Assembly: GCA_030062745.1 (NCBI GenBank)
Contig: CP099841.1
Coordinates: 26,167,398-26,231,397, forward strand
DNA length: 64,000 nucleotides
Source: Capitulum mitella
Taxonomy: Eukaryota; Arthropoda; Thecostraca; Pollicipedomorpha; Pollicipedidae
Direction of reading: 5' to 3'
The position numbers and the translations under genes were made by a program. Under the pieces are notes generated by a model. The model worked only from the letters and a program-made list of their open reading frames with translations. It searched no databases and had not been told where the DNA came from. Positions 30,290-43,800 of the stretch are shown here, one piece after another. The stretch's first letter is position 1; each line of letters opens with the position of its first letter.

Positions 30290-31900
30290 GCCCCTATCGG
30301 CCTGTAGGGGCCCCTGCCAGCATGTGGAAGCACTCTGCCGGCTTGCAGGGTCTGCCCCTTGCCGGTCTGTAAGGTGCCCCTGCCGGCCGGCAGGGTCACC
30401 CTGCCAATCTATGGATTCCCCTGCCGGCTTGTAGGGCCCCTCTGCTTGCCTGCAGGGCCCCCTGGGGAGCTGCCGAACTGCAGGGGCCCCCGCCGGTCTG
30501 TAAGGTACTCCTTGCTGGCTTTTTGGGTCCCCACCGGCCCGCAGAGACCTCCTGCCGATCTGAAGGGACCCCTGCCTGTCTGTAAGATCCTTGGCAACCA
30601 TGGAAAGGTCTCGGTTGTCCTGTGGAGGGAACCTCTGCTGTCCTTGTCTTTGCCTTTGCCGACCTATAGGACCTCCTGCCGGTCGGTAGGGGCCCTCTAT
30701 CTGCCTGCAAATGTCCCTTACAGGTCTCCTGCCCCTGTCGGCGTGCGGGGGGCCCCTGCTGGCTTATAGGAACCTGTTGCCCGTCTGTTGAGCTCCTGCC
30801 AGCCCTCGGAGGACTCCTGCTGTCCAGAGGGTCCAAATGAAGTGGAGGGCCCAATGCTGGGCAAGGGCCCCCGGAATTTTCGGCTGGCTGCGCTCCTGGA
30901 AAGACCCCTGAAACTTACAAAGGGTCCCTGAGACCACAACAGGACCCCAGCACGGAAGATTGCCCCTGAGTCCGCCAGAAGGTTGACAGTGCTCCTGAGA
31001 CGGCCGAGATGAAGACTGAGTCCCTGGGATGGTATAGGGGCCCCTAGAATGCCACAGGGGACCCCAGTGGGTTTCTCAGACCTATACGAAAAACTGAAGG
31101 TTCCTGATGCAGTCAGAGGGCCTTCGGGAGGGCTAGTGACCCTGAGACGGCAAAATGGCCCCTAAGATGGATAAAAAGGCCCCTGAAGCTCCCCACGAGT
31201 CCCTGGGATCGTAAGAAGGGCCGCAACACTGCAAAGGGTCCATGAGACTGTTGAAAATGCCAGAGAGGCCCCTGAGACGGCACGAACTTAAGAGAGAGCT
31301 TAGCACGGCATAAGATGACCTTGGCCAGCCAGAGGGACCCCCTGGACAAGGATTCATCAGTGATTTTTTCAACATCGAGAGGGGCTCAAATGGGCTACAC
31401 AGATCTTTTTGGAAATCTGAGCGGTTCTTGATGCAGTCACGGGGACCCGAGAGAGTCAGGTGTGTCCTGAGACGGCAAGGTGGACCCCTACACGGCAGAT
31501 GGCCCCTGAGACCGTCAGAGACGTCTGAGGGCTCCTGCGAAGCAAAGGCGATAAGAGGACCTCTCGGGGACTCTGGATGGTCAGAGCCCCCGAGTGTGTT
31601 GGGCGGGCTCCTGGTATAAAAAAAAACAACGTCCGCCTGAGACTGCCAGTGAGGCCCCGACTGCCATATATAACGCATGTAACAGAGGAGGACTCCTGAT
31701 AATGTCGTGGAGACTACCGCGGACGTTCAGGGGCCCATGACACTGTATAACGGCCCTGCAATCGCCAAAAGATGTTTTGTAACTGCCAGAGGGCCCATGA
31801 GACGGCAAAAAATGTCTCCCAGAGACGACAAGACGGGCACCTAGGACGACAGGGTGCCACACTAAGCCTGTTCAAAAGGGGCCTTTGAGATTGCTCACTG
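30290..31900. repeat. GC-rich minisatellite arrays (~30 bp units)
   Basis: Two degenerate tandem arrays inside the hAT-ended unit. The first is based on CTGCCGGCCTGTAGGG. The second is based on CCCCTGAGAC and resembles the reverse complement of the array at 39.9-40.8 kb. Confidence 0.7.
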
Positions 31901-31905
31901 GCAGT

Positions 31906-31936
31906 CTCTGTGGTCGTCCACTGGACGACCACAGAG
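31906..31936. repeat. Perfect 15-bp inverted repeat
   Basis: CTCTGTGGTCGTCCA, a single C, then its exact reverse complement. It lies at the end of the minisatellite region and could extrude as a cruciform. Confidence 0.9.
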
Positions 31937-32413
31937 GCCTCTAAAACTACTAAGCCTTGAGACGTCCCTAAGGAATCTGTAAAAGAAACATGAGACCACC
32001 AGAGGGCCCTGACACGGCGGACAACCGGAGACCACCAAAATCGCCATTATCATTATCAATTATCAATTAAAATCGCCATTATCAAAAAATCCCCAGAAGC
32101 TACGAGAGGGCAGAAGGCCTTCTGGACCAGATACAGACACGACATTTGAAACAGAGGGAAGGACGCAGCCGCCTAAAATCCCGCCGTTGTTGTCATATTT
32201 TGCCGACCTTCTCGGGAGCAAACGCAAATGACGCGCTTGAACGTTGTCGGTTACTTTATTCGGTAAAAAACGCAAAATTGCATGAAATATTTCAGCCTGG
32301 ACCCGAGTAGATCAACATTTTTTCATATCCGAGGAGCAAAAAAATGGGGGCCCCGCAATGACCATTCGCCCTCCCCCCTACGGCGAAATCCTGGATCTAC
32401 CCCTGATGGACGT

Positions 32414-34398
32414 TGACTTTTTAGAGAAATTAAAAGCAAAATAGCACCACGACGTTGAACGATTTGTGACCGCGCGCGTCGGCCCGAGGGGGGGGGGAGA
32501 TTTTTATTCGGTAACCTGGCAACGTCTTGAAGAAAAACGTCATAAAATGCGCGACGTCATGTACAGAGCTGAACAGGAACCTACCGGAAATAAAAGATAC
32601 AAATACGCCGTTATCTTTGCCACTGAATTTGGCAATTCAGCTAACAACTTGACGGTATCTTACAACGGACATCCAAGAGACCAATAGGTCACAATAAAGT
32701 TAAGCATCTAACATTATTGTTTAATTCTACACCTAAAGGTACTAAAACCGTATAAATCCGACCAAAACCCCAATGTCCACGAGACAATATCCATTTCACG
32801 GACCGGCCTTCATTTTACGCCGGGCATGGTCGACTTGGACCGGTGCTGGCGGGCGCCGGCCTTTCACCGCTTCTGTTCGACGGCTGTTCATCGGAGATGC
32901 GAGACGTAAGAGTCGTGTCGCGCGACGTGGATGTGACCGAGAGCTGAGACAGCACAAGGAGAGAGAGAGAGAGAGAGAGAGAGCTGAATCTGAGTAGGAA
33001 AGAAGGGTCCGGAGTACGATCACATTTTTAGCGTCTGGTTATCAGTGCCACACGTTCGGTCACTAGTTCATCACTGGAAGTTGCAGCTCTTCCAGGCTAT
33101 GCTGTGATAGCCTTTCCTGTGTTTATAGATCATACCAGGTTCGCCAAACTGTCTTTTTTCATATCACGTCCAATGCCATCATTCATCTAAACACTCGTCA
33201 GATAGTATGAAAATTAAAGCATATTCTGCTGTCATAATTTCTGATTTTTTTTCTTGCGATGTCGCAGGCGAAAGGTCACGCTTAAAGGTCATGCTTTGCA
33301 CCATGAAATGAGAACGGCATGCCCTATCCTTTGCCATCAGAACCGTTTAGATCAGATTCCTGCTTCGTGGGAATTGTCGATTTTTTTCGATTTTAGCCTC
33401 CAAGAAGGTCGTGGGTAGCGGAATACCCTAGCTTTCATTCATACCTTTGACTACCTATCCGTTGCCGTGTAGGGCGACGGTTTCTATTTGAACCAAGTTC
33501 AAATGGGCAATCTCAAATTCAGTTCTGCCAGGCTGATGATGGGCGAACGATTTACAACGTGCATCGGCCAGCCCCCTCGACATTTTGGACGGTGCGGTGT
33601 GGCGAAACTGCTGCCAGTCCGACTTGATCAAGGTCTGAAGAAAACTGAACGGGAAGTTTTCTCTTCCGCCTCGTGTGTCCTCTGCTCAGCGCTGCCCGCC
33701 TCCCACCAGAGTGCCTGGCCTTATTGGCACCAGATAGTGCAGGTATGAAACATCTCGGCTCAACGTACGGATTTCGCTTCCACTTTAACATTGAAGTGCG
33801 ACCTTCTGCTCAGGGTTGTCAACCAATGTCTGCAGCCACAGGAGCAAACGCATAGAATCCGATTTAATATGACGCGGCGCATGGTACACATCGCGAAGCG
33901 TTTCGTGTCTTTTGCATTGGAACTGATGGAAGTAGTCAATCTACCGAGTTCATAGGCATCGCCAAGAAGAGTAAGCTTCTTCAATTAAGACAGGCAATGT
34001 TTAAAAAAGGGTTTATTTAACCCAATGTTCTATCGGAACAACATCACAAGACGACAAAATTAAGTCGTTCACGATTCTCTTGACGATTGTCTAGGAAACA
34101 CCGTTATTGGTCACTGTTCAGTGATAGCCAAGCGGCAAATGAATCATATATTTTTTCTCCGCGCAGCACAAAAAACGCTCATCTGGCGCATTGCTGGAGC
34201 GCTGATTATCAAGTAATTTGATAAAGCGTATTAGCCCCGGTCGGATAATATCAAGCCAATGTCCAATGAAGGTGTATTAACAGAGAGTAATAAGCTCATG
34301 AAATAAGGCACGGATCGATCAGCACGTGGACGAGGGGACTGGCTGCAGCTTAATCTGGGCAGTCCGTGCGTGGGGACCAGGATGCGGAGTCAACGTCT
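32414..34398. other. Intergenic, (GA)n tract, no gene seen
   Basis: Contains a (GA)n microsatellite at 32959-32983. Open frames are short. Nothing is recognised on either strand. Confidence 0.45.
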
Positions 34399-35256
34399 GG
34401 TGCCGGTCACGAATTCCTCTGTACCGGAACCACGCGTGCTGGTCACGCGTTCCTCTCTACTGGAACTACTGGTGCCGGTCACGCGCTCCTCTGTACCGGA
34501 ACCACTAGTGCCGGTCACGAATTCTTCTGTCCCGAAACCACTTATGCTGATCACGCATTCCTCTGTACCGGACCTGCTGGTGCCGGTCACGAATTCCTCT
34601 GTGCCGGAACCATTAGTGCCTGTGACGCATTCCTTTGTACCCGAATTGCTGGTGCCGGTCACGAATTCCTCTGTACCGGAACCATTTGTGGCTGTCACGT
34701 ATTCCTCTGTGCCGGAACCACTGGTGCCGATGACGCATTTCTCTATACAGGAGCCGCTGGCGCCAGTCACGCGCTCCTCTGTACCGGAACTGCTGGTGCC
34801 GGTCACGCATTCCATTGTACCGGAATTGCTGGTGCCAGTCACGCGCTCCTCTGTACCCGAACTGCTGGTGCCAGTCAAGCGCTCATCTGTACCCGAACTG
34901 CTGGTGCAGGTCATGTGTTCCTCTGTATCGGAACTACTGGTTCTAGTTATACGCTCCTTTGTACAGGAACCACTGATGTCAGTCACAACTTTCTCTGTGC
35001 CAGAACCACTGGTTTCGGCTACGCACTCTGTTATACCTGAACCACTGGTTTCGATCAGACACTTTTCTGTGCCGTAACCACTGGTGCCAGTCACACACTC
35101 CTCTGTGCGGGAACCACTGGTTCCGGTCGCACACTCCTCAGTACCCGAACCACTGGTGCCGATCACACACTCGCCTGCACCGTAGCCACTAAGGGGGACT
35201 ACGCTATGGTCTCTACAGGGGCCACTGTTGCCGGTCACGCATTGCTCTGCATAGGA
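34399..35256. repeat. 36-bp minisatellite, ~24 units, open in several frames
   Basis: About 24 units of 36 bp, consensus beginning CTGGTGCCGGTCACG and continuing through CCTCTGTACCGGAACCA. Since 36 is a multiple of three, frames stay open: a 331-codon minus-strand frame (34390-35385) reads as a 12-residue repeat GTSGSGTEEcVT, and two plus-strand frames of over 220 codons read other repeats. The Ser/Thr/Gly-rich minus-strand reading would suit a mucin-like extracellular protein. However, there is no signal peptide, splice context or bias proving that it is translated. Confidence 0.85.
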
Positions 35257-35385
35257 AACGTCTGTGCGCTCAGGAGACTTATGTTGCCGCGAGTGCTGGC
35301 AGTGACCGATTATTCCGGGCTCTAGGAAATCAGCGACAGTTTGCGCGCTCTTGGAGCTCGCAGCAATCTTAAAGGTGGCTTTCAC

Positions 35386-37484
35386 CCCCGAAAGTATGCA
35401 ATAAAGGTCATACGCTAATGTAAAGCGTTGAGTTCCGAATCGCGAATTCCTAAATTATTCCATCAATTTTCCCACTCATGTCACGCGACATTCAATGCCA
35501 TTTCCATTCTTCTGACGGCTGCCTAAAAATTTACTTCACTAATCTGCGTCTTATACATGAACGCTAAGCACAAAAGACTCCTCGTAGTATATGTACTTTC
35601 AGAAGATGCTGTTATCTGTAAAGCGGGATTTTTTGCTCGTTCTGATACCCTGTGAACCGGGACATAGCCGGGGGGGGGGGGGTGAATGTGTTCGCCGCGG
35701 ACCAAGCATGCTCCATGGTAGACAGCCTGTCGAGGCCCGCTTCGTTTGAAGGCGGTATCAGGATAGTCGATGTGACCTGTACTCCCGAGGAACGTCGAGG
35801 GTGTGGTAGAAACAGCTTGGACGTGGCAGCTCAAAACGTGCTGCTTCTCCGCAAAAAAAACAATGTGTCAGAAGATTCCGTCAGATCTGCTGCTGTCCCG
35901 TAAGGAAATCCACCACGTACGCCTGATGTGTACCGCCAGGTCTGGATTTTGGAGTCAGCGGAAACGTCGCTGCTCCTGGCTTTGGGAAGGGGGAGAATGG
36001 GCTAAGGCCAGGTACCAGGGGAACCAACTCATAACAGCATACTGCCCAGAAATAGTTACTGTTTTGTTTGTTTGTGACGCCCGAACCCCCTCCCCCCAAA
36101 AAAGAAAAGGAAATCGATACACTCATACATTGCTGAATGAGGAAATAAGGCCAGATGGCGCTGGGCGTCACGGAGTCAAACTGTTGTTGCCTAGAGGCTT
36201 CAAATGAAGCGTATTAATAAGACACATTGGTAAACATGCACATACCACGGATTCCGGGTACATTCATGACTGTGATTCGACTGGCATCCGGTGAGAATAT
36301 AAGTTTTGCATTTATGTATCGAAAATTTTTAAAGCGTGCAGTGCGCGATTGCTGTGGCCAAGATACCTAGCTGGCACTTGAAGACTATGAGCTGGACAAA
36401 ATTTAAGTCCAGAAATACATCAGAATGGACATCTTTGGAAACTGAAGCATATCTGTTGTTGCTTGTTTGTAATTTTGGAAGAACCTGCAAGCGATTGTTC
36501 CAGCAGTTGATAGCCCTTGTCCAGAATTATACAAGAATACTAAATTTTAGTGCGCGAAATTAAAAAAAAAACTGAATATCAGCGCCAAAAAAACGGCCAA
36601 TGAAGCGAACAGCAAAACTATCGACTACATGAACACAAAAACGAAAACATTTATGGAAAAATATTTTCAAGTGATCGGGAGGCGCGGTACAAGAACGGGC
36701 ATCGGAGGCCAATTTCCGCGCAGCAAAATATGGAATAGAACAGCCAAAAGACCACTCCACTGACAGTGATGTCGTGAAGAACTCCGTCTGTCAAGACCAT
36801 GGGCAGATTTCAGGTCCCGGTTGTCTCAAGTTTCTCCCATCCATCCTTTTCGGTGATCCATTCGTATCGAGCTCTGGCCGTTTTCGGCAGTTGCTGTGGT
36901 GATGAACATGGGCCGCGGCCAGAGAGTGAAGGTGTAGTCTGTAAATATCGTCTCTGAGACATTGCGGGTAAATGCCCTCTACCTCACTGTCACACCCTGT
37001 TAGTGGTTGGGTCAGGCCTGCCTACAGCGACCACCCCAAAACACTTATGGGAAAGAAAAATTGGATACGTTTGAACACCTGGGGCTCGAATCCTGCACGC
37101 TGCGGCGCAAAATTTCAGCATGCGAGACTCCACACCGTCAGGTCCAGTGGCGCGCTCAGGTCTTATCGGGGGAGGAGGGTCCGCTAAGCAGCCTTTTGAA
37201 ACACCATGAACTCCAGAATATTCATTTCAAGGGAACTTAAGGTAAGCAGAGGATAATTTGGGAGATTTCGTCCAAATATTGGAACATGCTTACCAACGTC
37301 CACCCAGGGATTTGCAGGAGGAGCCAGTGCCCGTGCCTACCGTGCAATGCTATCTGTTTTACAATGTCCTCCACTGCGATAATTATACGGCTCGTCATCA
37401 TTCCTTTCACTTTATTTCATCATTTTACATTTACCCATTTACTACAATGTTAATATTTTCCTGCTCGTTAACATTTATTCACTT
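35386..37484. other. Intergenic, nothing recognised
   Basis: A G run lies at about 35671-35682. No family, exon or RNA gene was recognised. Confidence 0.45.
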
Positions 37485-37735
37485 TGATATTACTGTTTGA
37501 TATTTTACGATCGATATTTTACTATTCATTATTTAGATAGTCGATATTTTGGCATCTGATATTTTGCTGATCGGCGTTTTTCTGTTTCGATATTCATCGC
37601 TGATCGATATTTTGTCATTTGATATCTTTCCCGTCTTATTGTTGCCCCTGACGATAATCATCAAGTTCGGTATTTTGCTTGTCATATCTTGCTTTTAATA
37701 TTTTTCCATTCGATATTCCGCCGTACAATATTTTG
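37485..37735. repeat. Degenerate TCGATATTTTG tandem repeat
   Basis: About a dozen imperfect copies of a TGATATTTTGC / TCGATATTTT word spaced 15-25 bases apart, with decaying periodicity. This resembles an old satellite-like tract. Confidence 0.65.
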
Positions 37736-39154
37736 TACGGTAATCCAGCCCATTTATGTAGGAGCCAACTGAGCCTGGGCAACCCAAGTCAGTTGCCGCA
37801 ATGGGGCTGCATCTAAGCTGCTATAAGGGTTTCCAGACAATGTAAGACTAAAAATGACCTCCAGAAAATAATTTATGTTAACTAAGACGTATTTCTAACG
37901 TCCTGGGGTTTGCGTGGCAAGTTGCGTTACATGGGGCTTCTCCAGAAACGTTTCGTACTTGTTCGAATATACACTCCGTATCATGGTATGGGATAAATCT
38001 ATGTTAGCACAAGCACAGGTCCCGCCACATTTGTATTGTGACGAATGGAATGAGCAGAATGTCAAGAAATCCAGTATTTATAGACAATGACTGTTCATAT
38101 CGAGCGTCTTTATGTTTTCACATTTCGCAGTGTATATGATTCTGTACATATTACATTATCTTGTTCGCGCCTAGCGTCCCATTGATATTACGTCCTGTAG
38201 TGTAAATCAAATGGTTAAAATTTTATTTTTTCAAGTCCAAATCCAATCAAATATTTTTTTCAAGTCCCAGAACCTTGCCCACGGACTACGTGGGTAAGGG
38301 TCTAATACAATCGTATTACTGAAGAACAAAATTATGCCAATACGTCTATGTATGATCATCAATGAGAAGCAATGATTTCGTGAATTATCTGCAGCCAGCG
38401 GCGATATCAAAGCTAAAGGTGCAAGCAGCACAGAACGAGGCCCTATCCGTCAAGAAGATGCAGCCGTACTCTGCAGGCCTAAAAGCTGAATGACCTTTGC
38501 AATGTTCAAATGCTAAAAAGAGAACTATGAAATACCCACGTAGCACGACTAGAGACTATGCAACAAAAGCCCGAGAGCCTAAAACTTTTGCTTCCGTAAA
38601 AAATGGGAGCAAATGAAACAGACATTTGGAGAAAAATAATAATCAAAACAAACCAAGTGCTTTGGTGTCAAAAAAGCCGAAAATGATGCCTCCTGCCATC
38701 TAAGAAATTTGTTTAATTTCGCTCCTAGGGGCGTCATTAACAACGAGACCATCCTGAGCCCAGCTTGCAGCGGGATACTTACCCCGACATTTAAATGCTC
38801 CCAAGTACGGGAATGATTGTACGCCATGCGCCGAACCAGGAGGCGATGGACGATCTCGATTGTGCCGTGGAACTCCACGACACGACCGCCCCGTGACCGG
38901 TTGATCCATTTGATCTCGGATCAAATACAACTGCCTGCTCTGGGACAGGAGCCCGGTGCCTGCTACACGCCAGACTCTGCAATCTTCTTATCCATTTGTT
39001 CCTGTTTACTGCGCGACAAAATCATCGTTTATATCATTATTTTCCATTATGTTGCTAGGTACTGGACCACGATGGTAGCATTAGAGAATAATAGCCATGG
39101 GCCTGCATGATGTTTAAATTTCTCACTCCTCGGACGTAAAACATGTTCATAAAT
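37736..39154. other. Intergenic, nothing recognised
   Basis: No coding or mobile sequence was recognised. Confidence 0.45.
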
Positions 39155-39162
39155 ATCCATAT

Positions 39163-39351
39163 CAGGGACGTATTTAGAAACTGATCAAGGGAGATGCCAT
39201 CATATTTCGGGGGGAGATGGCGCCTCTAGTTCAAGGAGCGCAGATGCGTTGGGGTGGCGACTGGAGCTGCTCTAAAAAATGTCACCATTTATTTCTATTT
39301 GTTGTATTTTGACGCGTAAAGATTGTGCGGAGGGATCGTGAGATGTGCGGG

Positions 39352-39419
<68 letters not shown>

Positions 39420-39807
39420 GTTATTTTTATTCCCTGGGGACGTGATACCGCGGTGGTGGGGCAGGATCTCCATCACCGAAATACCGAACTTCGGCACTGA
39501 GTGGGAGCGAAGCGCGTGTTTCGCGACAGTGCTCAAGTGCTACACACAGATGGGAGTTTCAGCCTTCCATGTATTCCATTTGCAGTGCCATAGTAGGCGC
39601 CACAGGTTCCTTATTCCTACAGTTTTTAAACTCCATATTTAGAACAGATTCAAGCAGTCCCGGTATCCCTTGATTGTGAGTAATCCAATGATACCATTAC
39701 ACTGGGCATCCAACTGAAGCAAACCAAGCCGCTCTACCCCGACGTATCAGTCATCCAGCACAGAAGCAGATGCTGATAACGGTGGCCGACTGTTATCACA
39801 TATGCAG

Positions 39808-39852
<45 letters not shown>

Positions 39853-40889
39853 CGGACATGGGTCCATCTGAACCTTCAGGGTTTTTGGCGCCTTGTTGTT
39901 CTTTAGGACGTCCCTCTAAATCTCGGGAATGTTTTAACGCCACAGGGACGCCCTCAGAACCCTAGGGGTGCTCCTTTAGCCATCGAAACATATTTTCAGA
40001 CCGCTGGGGCGCTCTTAAAACCCTTGGGTGCAACTCTCCAGGGGTTTGGGCACCTTTCCATTCTTAAGGGTGTTCCAAGCCCTAAGACATGTTTCCGTAC
40101 GTCAAATGCGCCTTTTGGAGCCATCGAGGGCGCCCATCTATGGCTTGAGGCACCCTGTTATCCTTAAGGGCGTTCTTCTAGATCTCATGATATATTTTTA
40201 GGCTACAGGGGCTCTTTTTGAGTCCTCGGGGGCACCCCTCAGGATTTGAGGCGCGCTTTTATTTTTTTGAAACTTCCTTCTTCTTCTCGACGTTCTTGAC
40301 ATTGGGGAATATCTTCAAACCTCAGGGGCGGCCTTTGGAACCCTTGGGAGGCTCTCTGTGCCATCAGGAGCGCCCCTTCAGTGGTTGAGGGCGCATTTTT
40401 ATTATTTAGGGGCTCCTTCTAGCCCTCGGGACATAGACGTCCGAATGAGCCTTCGGGCGACTGAATATTCCCTCGGGGGCATACTTGCAGACCTCAGAGC
40501 ATACTTTCAGGCCTCATGAGCGCACTTTCAGCCCTCAGGGACGTTCTCCCAGGATTTAGGCGCCGTTTTATTTTCCAGAGCATCCTTTTCGCAATCGCAG
40601 TGATTTCAGACCTCAGGGGTGCCCTTTGAGCTTTCGGGGCCGGTGGGGGACTTCTCCGGGATTTCGGGCGCACTTGCTTCTTTATTCATCATTAAGTTAA
40701 ACTGAGGTGTTGATTCCTTTTCCACCCTCGGGACATTTTCAAGCTTCTTGGGTCGGTCTTAAAGACCTCAAGAGCAAAACTTCCGCCTTCGTCTCCCTGT
40801 AAGCTAGGAAACGGTATTCCCGAGAGGGGCGCCTTCGACGCCCAAGGGGATGCCATGACTTGGTGACGTCCCTCCTATATACGTCCCTG
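39163..40889. mobile_element. hAT-ended unit with microsatellites and minisatellite
   Basis: Starts CAGGGACGTATTTAG and ends with the inverted CAGGGACGTATATAGG. It is flanked by ATCCATAT (39155-39162) and CTCCATGT (40890-40897), 6 of 8 bases alike. It contains (GA)n at 39357-39414, (AT)n at 39811-39848 and, from about 39870 to 40760, loose ~35-bp units on CCTCAGGGGCGCCC. The same layout as the 29904-32405 unit suggests one family. Confidence 0.55.
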
Positions 40890-40897
40890 CTCCATGT

Positions 40898-43800
40898 GCA
40901 TGACAAACTGTAGCAAAAGAAATGAAATGTCACTGCTAAACAACATTAAAAACATGCTTCCAAAGCTGAAGAGTAGAAAGCTTGAATTGATTTCAGTCAT
41001 TTCGCCTGCCATATTCAAGATGTCTTACTGGTCTTATGATGCTTGGTTGATTGGTTGTTGCTTTGTAACTGGTGCATATGGTTACTGGTGACACATCTTG
41101 CAACATTACATTACATCATGTAATGTTGATGTCCAACATTACATTGCAACATTACAACACATCTTACGACAGAATCAATGATTGTTTCAAGCAGGGAATT
41201 TTGTCGTCGTCATACTTGATTCTATGTGGTTACCAGAGCCCCAGTCGAACAGCAGTTGTAGCTGTGATGCAGTGCGAGGATTCATCTTATGCAGATATCA
41301 TTTTTACCGATGAGCGGCGAACTAACCAAAAGCCAGCATCTCATTTCATCATTTCCGCGTTTTCGACTAGTGACTTTAAAACAATGAAAATCACTGAACT
41401 TATGAGGCAGCTGAATCTGTGATTAACGCCTTTGGCATGGCAGTGCGCTTAAAGCTAAAGAAGTAGCACTTTCCGCAGCGTAGTTGTGATTCGTATCTAC
41501 TGGCATTGTCCGTGCAAACTGCTTTTGAGCCAATCCGTGTTGTCGACGCACTTCTCGAGTGCGTCTAGTATTTTGCTATGACCAATGATATCCAAAAAGC
41601 CTGACAAATATAGCAACGCCAGTAAGAATGCTGCCCCGGAGTACATGGCACTCGGCCAGTGATCACGGCAGGCGCAGTTTTGACCGAGCCGTGCCGTCGG
41701 AGACTGCTGGCGGCTGTAATTCAGACGATGCTGGAGAGGACTGTCAGTTATGTGGCCAAGGACGGTGCGCTCACTGGCCGATCAGTACTGGCTCCGACGA
41801 AATCAGTGACCAAAGCGACTGAATGCAGCCATGCAGTCGATGGAAACCAGAGTTCTTAACACCAGCATGTTTCCGACTAATTCGCGTAACCTCTGAATCA
41901 TGTTGCCTTGATCAACGGTACTAATATTCCGGAAAATACCTCAAACCAACTTCTAAATTCATTTTGTGCTTAGGCCGATTTCAAACCCGCAACATGATTT
42001 AAAAATGATCAAAATAAATGCATGTTGTAATTTTAATCGTTTTGAAAGACGCAGCTTCATTCCGGGAAACTGGAAATTGCATTAACGCTTCTCTGTGAGC
42101 TATTTCCACGATGTGAAAAAGGCTAAAGAACTTTTTAAGTTCATGTTATGAGCTGATGCTTTAACGGCCCGCTGACTTTGCGCAATAGGCTCTCGTTGGG
42201 TGGCTTAGCTGGCAGATAACCAACATGGCTGTAGATCAAAGTGAACTTGTGGGAGAGTAAGATAATGGCTATATTTTGAAGCACTCATCACTTATGAAAA
42301 GTTCATTGATCCTGTTTCAGTGGCCAGTCGTACAATATGGAGTCACTGACAGCCAGCTTATAACGCCTCATTTATGTCACGCATGCCTTAGCTAGTAACG
42401 TGAAAGTGGGACACCAGTTGGGTACGCTCCATGCGTCTGCATATAAAGTACATGAATTCCAAACAGCTGGAACATGGCTTGATCAGGCGGGATGAGCGAA
42501 CGAAACAAGCGAAGAAAGTCGTGTCTGTAAAGCTGCAGCAAAACGAATCTTTTCACCATCCATCAAAACAAGTTTTGGCGATTTTTAATAATCTCCCCAT
42601 TGACCAAAAGCCCACCGAGTAAAGGGCTGCCACATATTTCACATTTTTTATTGTCACGCGATTCGTCCAACACGACTGATATAATGGGCAACCGAGAACA
42701 CACTGGGCGACCGAAAAACATATGAAGACATTCCATTGATAGTCGCAGTTGCTTGGAAATTAACATCATAAGCGTGATACAATGATGCTCGCATGGTATA
42801 AGAGGTCGAGAGAGAAATGTGTCAGTTTGAATTGTTTCGCTGGGAATTTACACATGCCAGAGTTCGTAAACAGTTTCGGAACACGTAAAGGGATTGGCGC
42901 GAGGAGTTTGGATTTTGTGAAAGCATGGTTTTGGTTTCTTATGAAAGTATGTGAAACCCTTTAGAGTTTCAGTTATACCATTGCACTGAATTTGATCGCC
43001 AGTTGAGATTACAAAACGTAAGGTTGGCACGAAGAACGGACCCTCAATCTCCATTGGTGTTCGTGTCCATTTCCACCAGTGAAACCTCGCCTAACCCGAA
43101 ATGTTAATTTCTCCTCAGATTTCGGCCCCTTTTTACGCCATTTTTGGAAACCGAAATGCATTTTTTTCTAAATGCTTCTAAAACAACTAAAACGTCGCAC
43201 TTCTCCGTCTCAAGGAGGAAAACATTTTGGCCCTTCTTTTCAGTGGGAGAGGCATGGCCCCGATGCCTCCCCCCGGATCCGCCAGTTCTGCTAACTATAT
43301 TATCATGCCTGACTGAATTACTTACAACTAACATAAACACATTTAGTTCGTCAACAACAAATAACAATAAAGACGCACAACAAAATGCAGCAAAAATAAC
43401 TTCATTGTACGACTCCGGCACAGTTCAGTCTCTAGCACCATGAGGTTATCGGGCCAGGATTAGCACGGCTGGGCGGATGCGCTCAGTATTCGACTTGTTT
43501 TCGGCACAGAACCACGCGTCCACCTCCGCAGGAACGAGGTGCCGCAAATCCATCGCAATTTAACCCATCGGTGAGGAGACACTTGGTCGCTGGCGATGAG
43601 CTCGCGTCCGCCGATGGGCCTCCGATGGCGCGCTTGACATAGTCTGGCCTGAGAGAGAATTCGGTCACAAACAGAAACAAGCCCAGCCGCGGCGGCTTAA
43701 TTAGGTCCAGTCAGACGCTTCGAATGAGCACGTCTGGCAAGGCAACAAAAAAAAACGGACATCCCTGAGGGACTCCTTCGGAGCTAAACCAATACATTTC

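Larger units (their letters stand above)
29904..32405. mobile_element. hAT-ended unit filled with GC-rich minisatellite
   Basis: About 2.5 kb between CAGGCGCGTATCCAAG and an inverted CAGGGGTAGATCCAGG. It is flanked by CTGCACGT (29896-29903) and ATGGACGT (32406-32413), agreeing at 6 of 8 bases. Inside, 30290-30830 is a tandem repeat on CCTGCCGGTCTGTAGGGGCC-like units. Bases 30840-31900 hold looser units on GGCCCCTGAGACGGC. The long open frames on the minus strand here are repeat by-products. Confidence 0.5.

Noticed and set aside
30230..30854. Minus-strand Gly/Arg/Pro repeat frames
   Set aside because: Produced by the ~30-bp minisatellite; no start context, signal or flanking exon.
43240..43290. 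hAT-like element end (GGATCCGCCAG)
   Set aside because: Single end only, without a matching opposite end or duplication.
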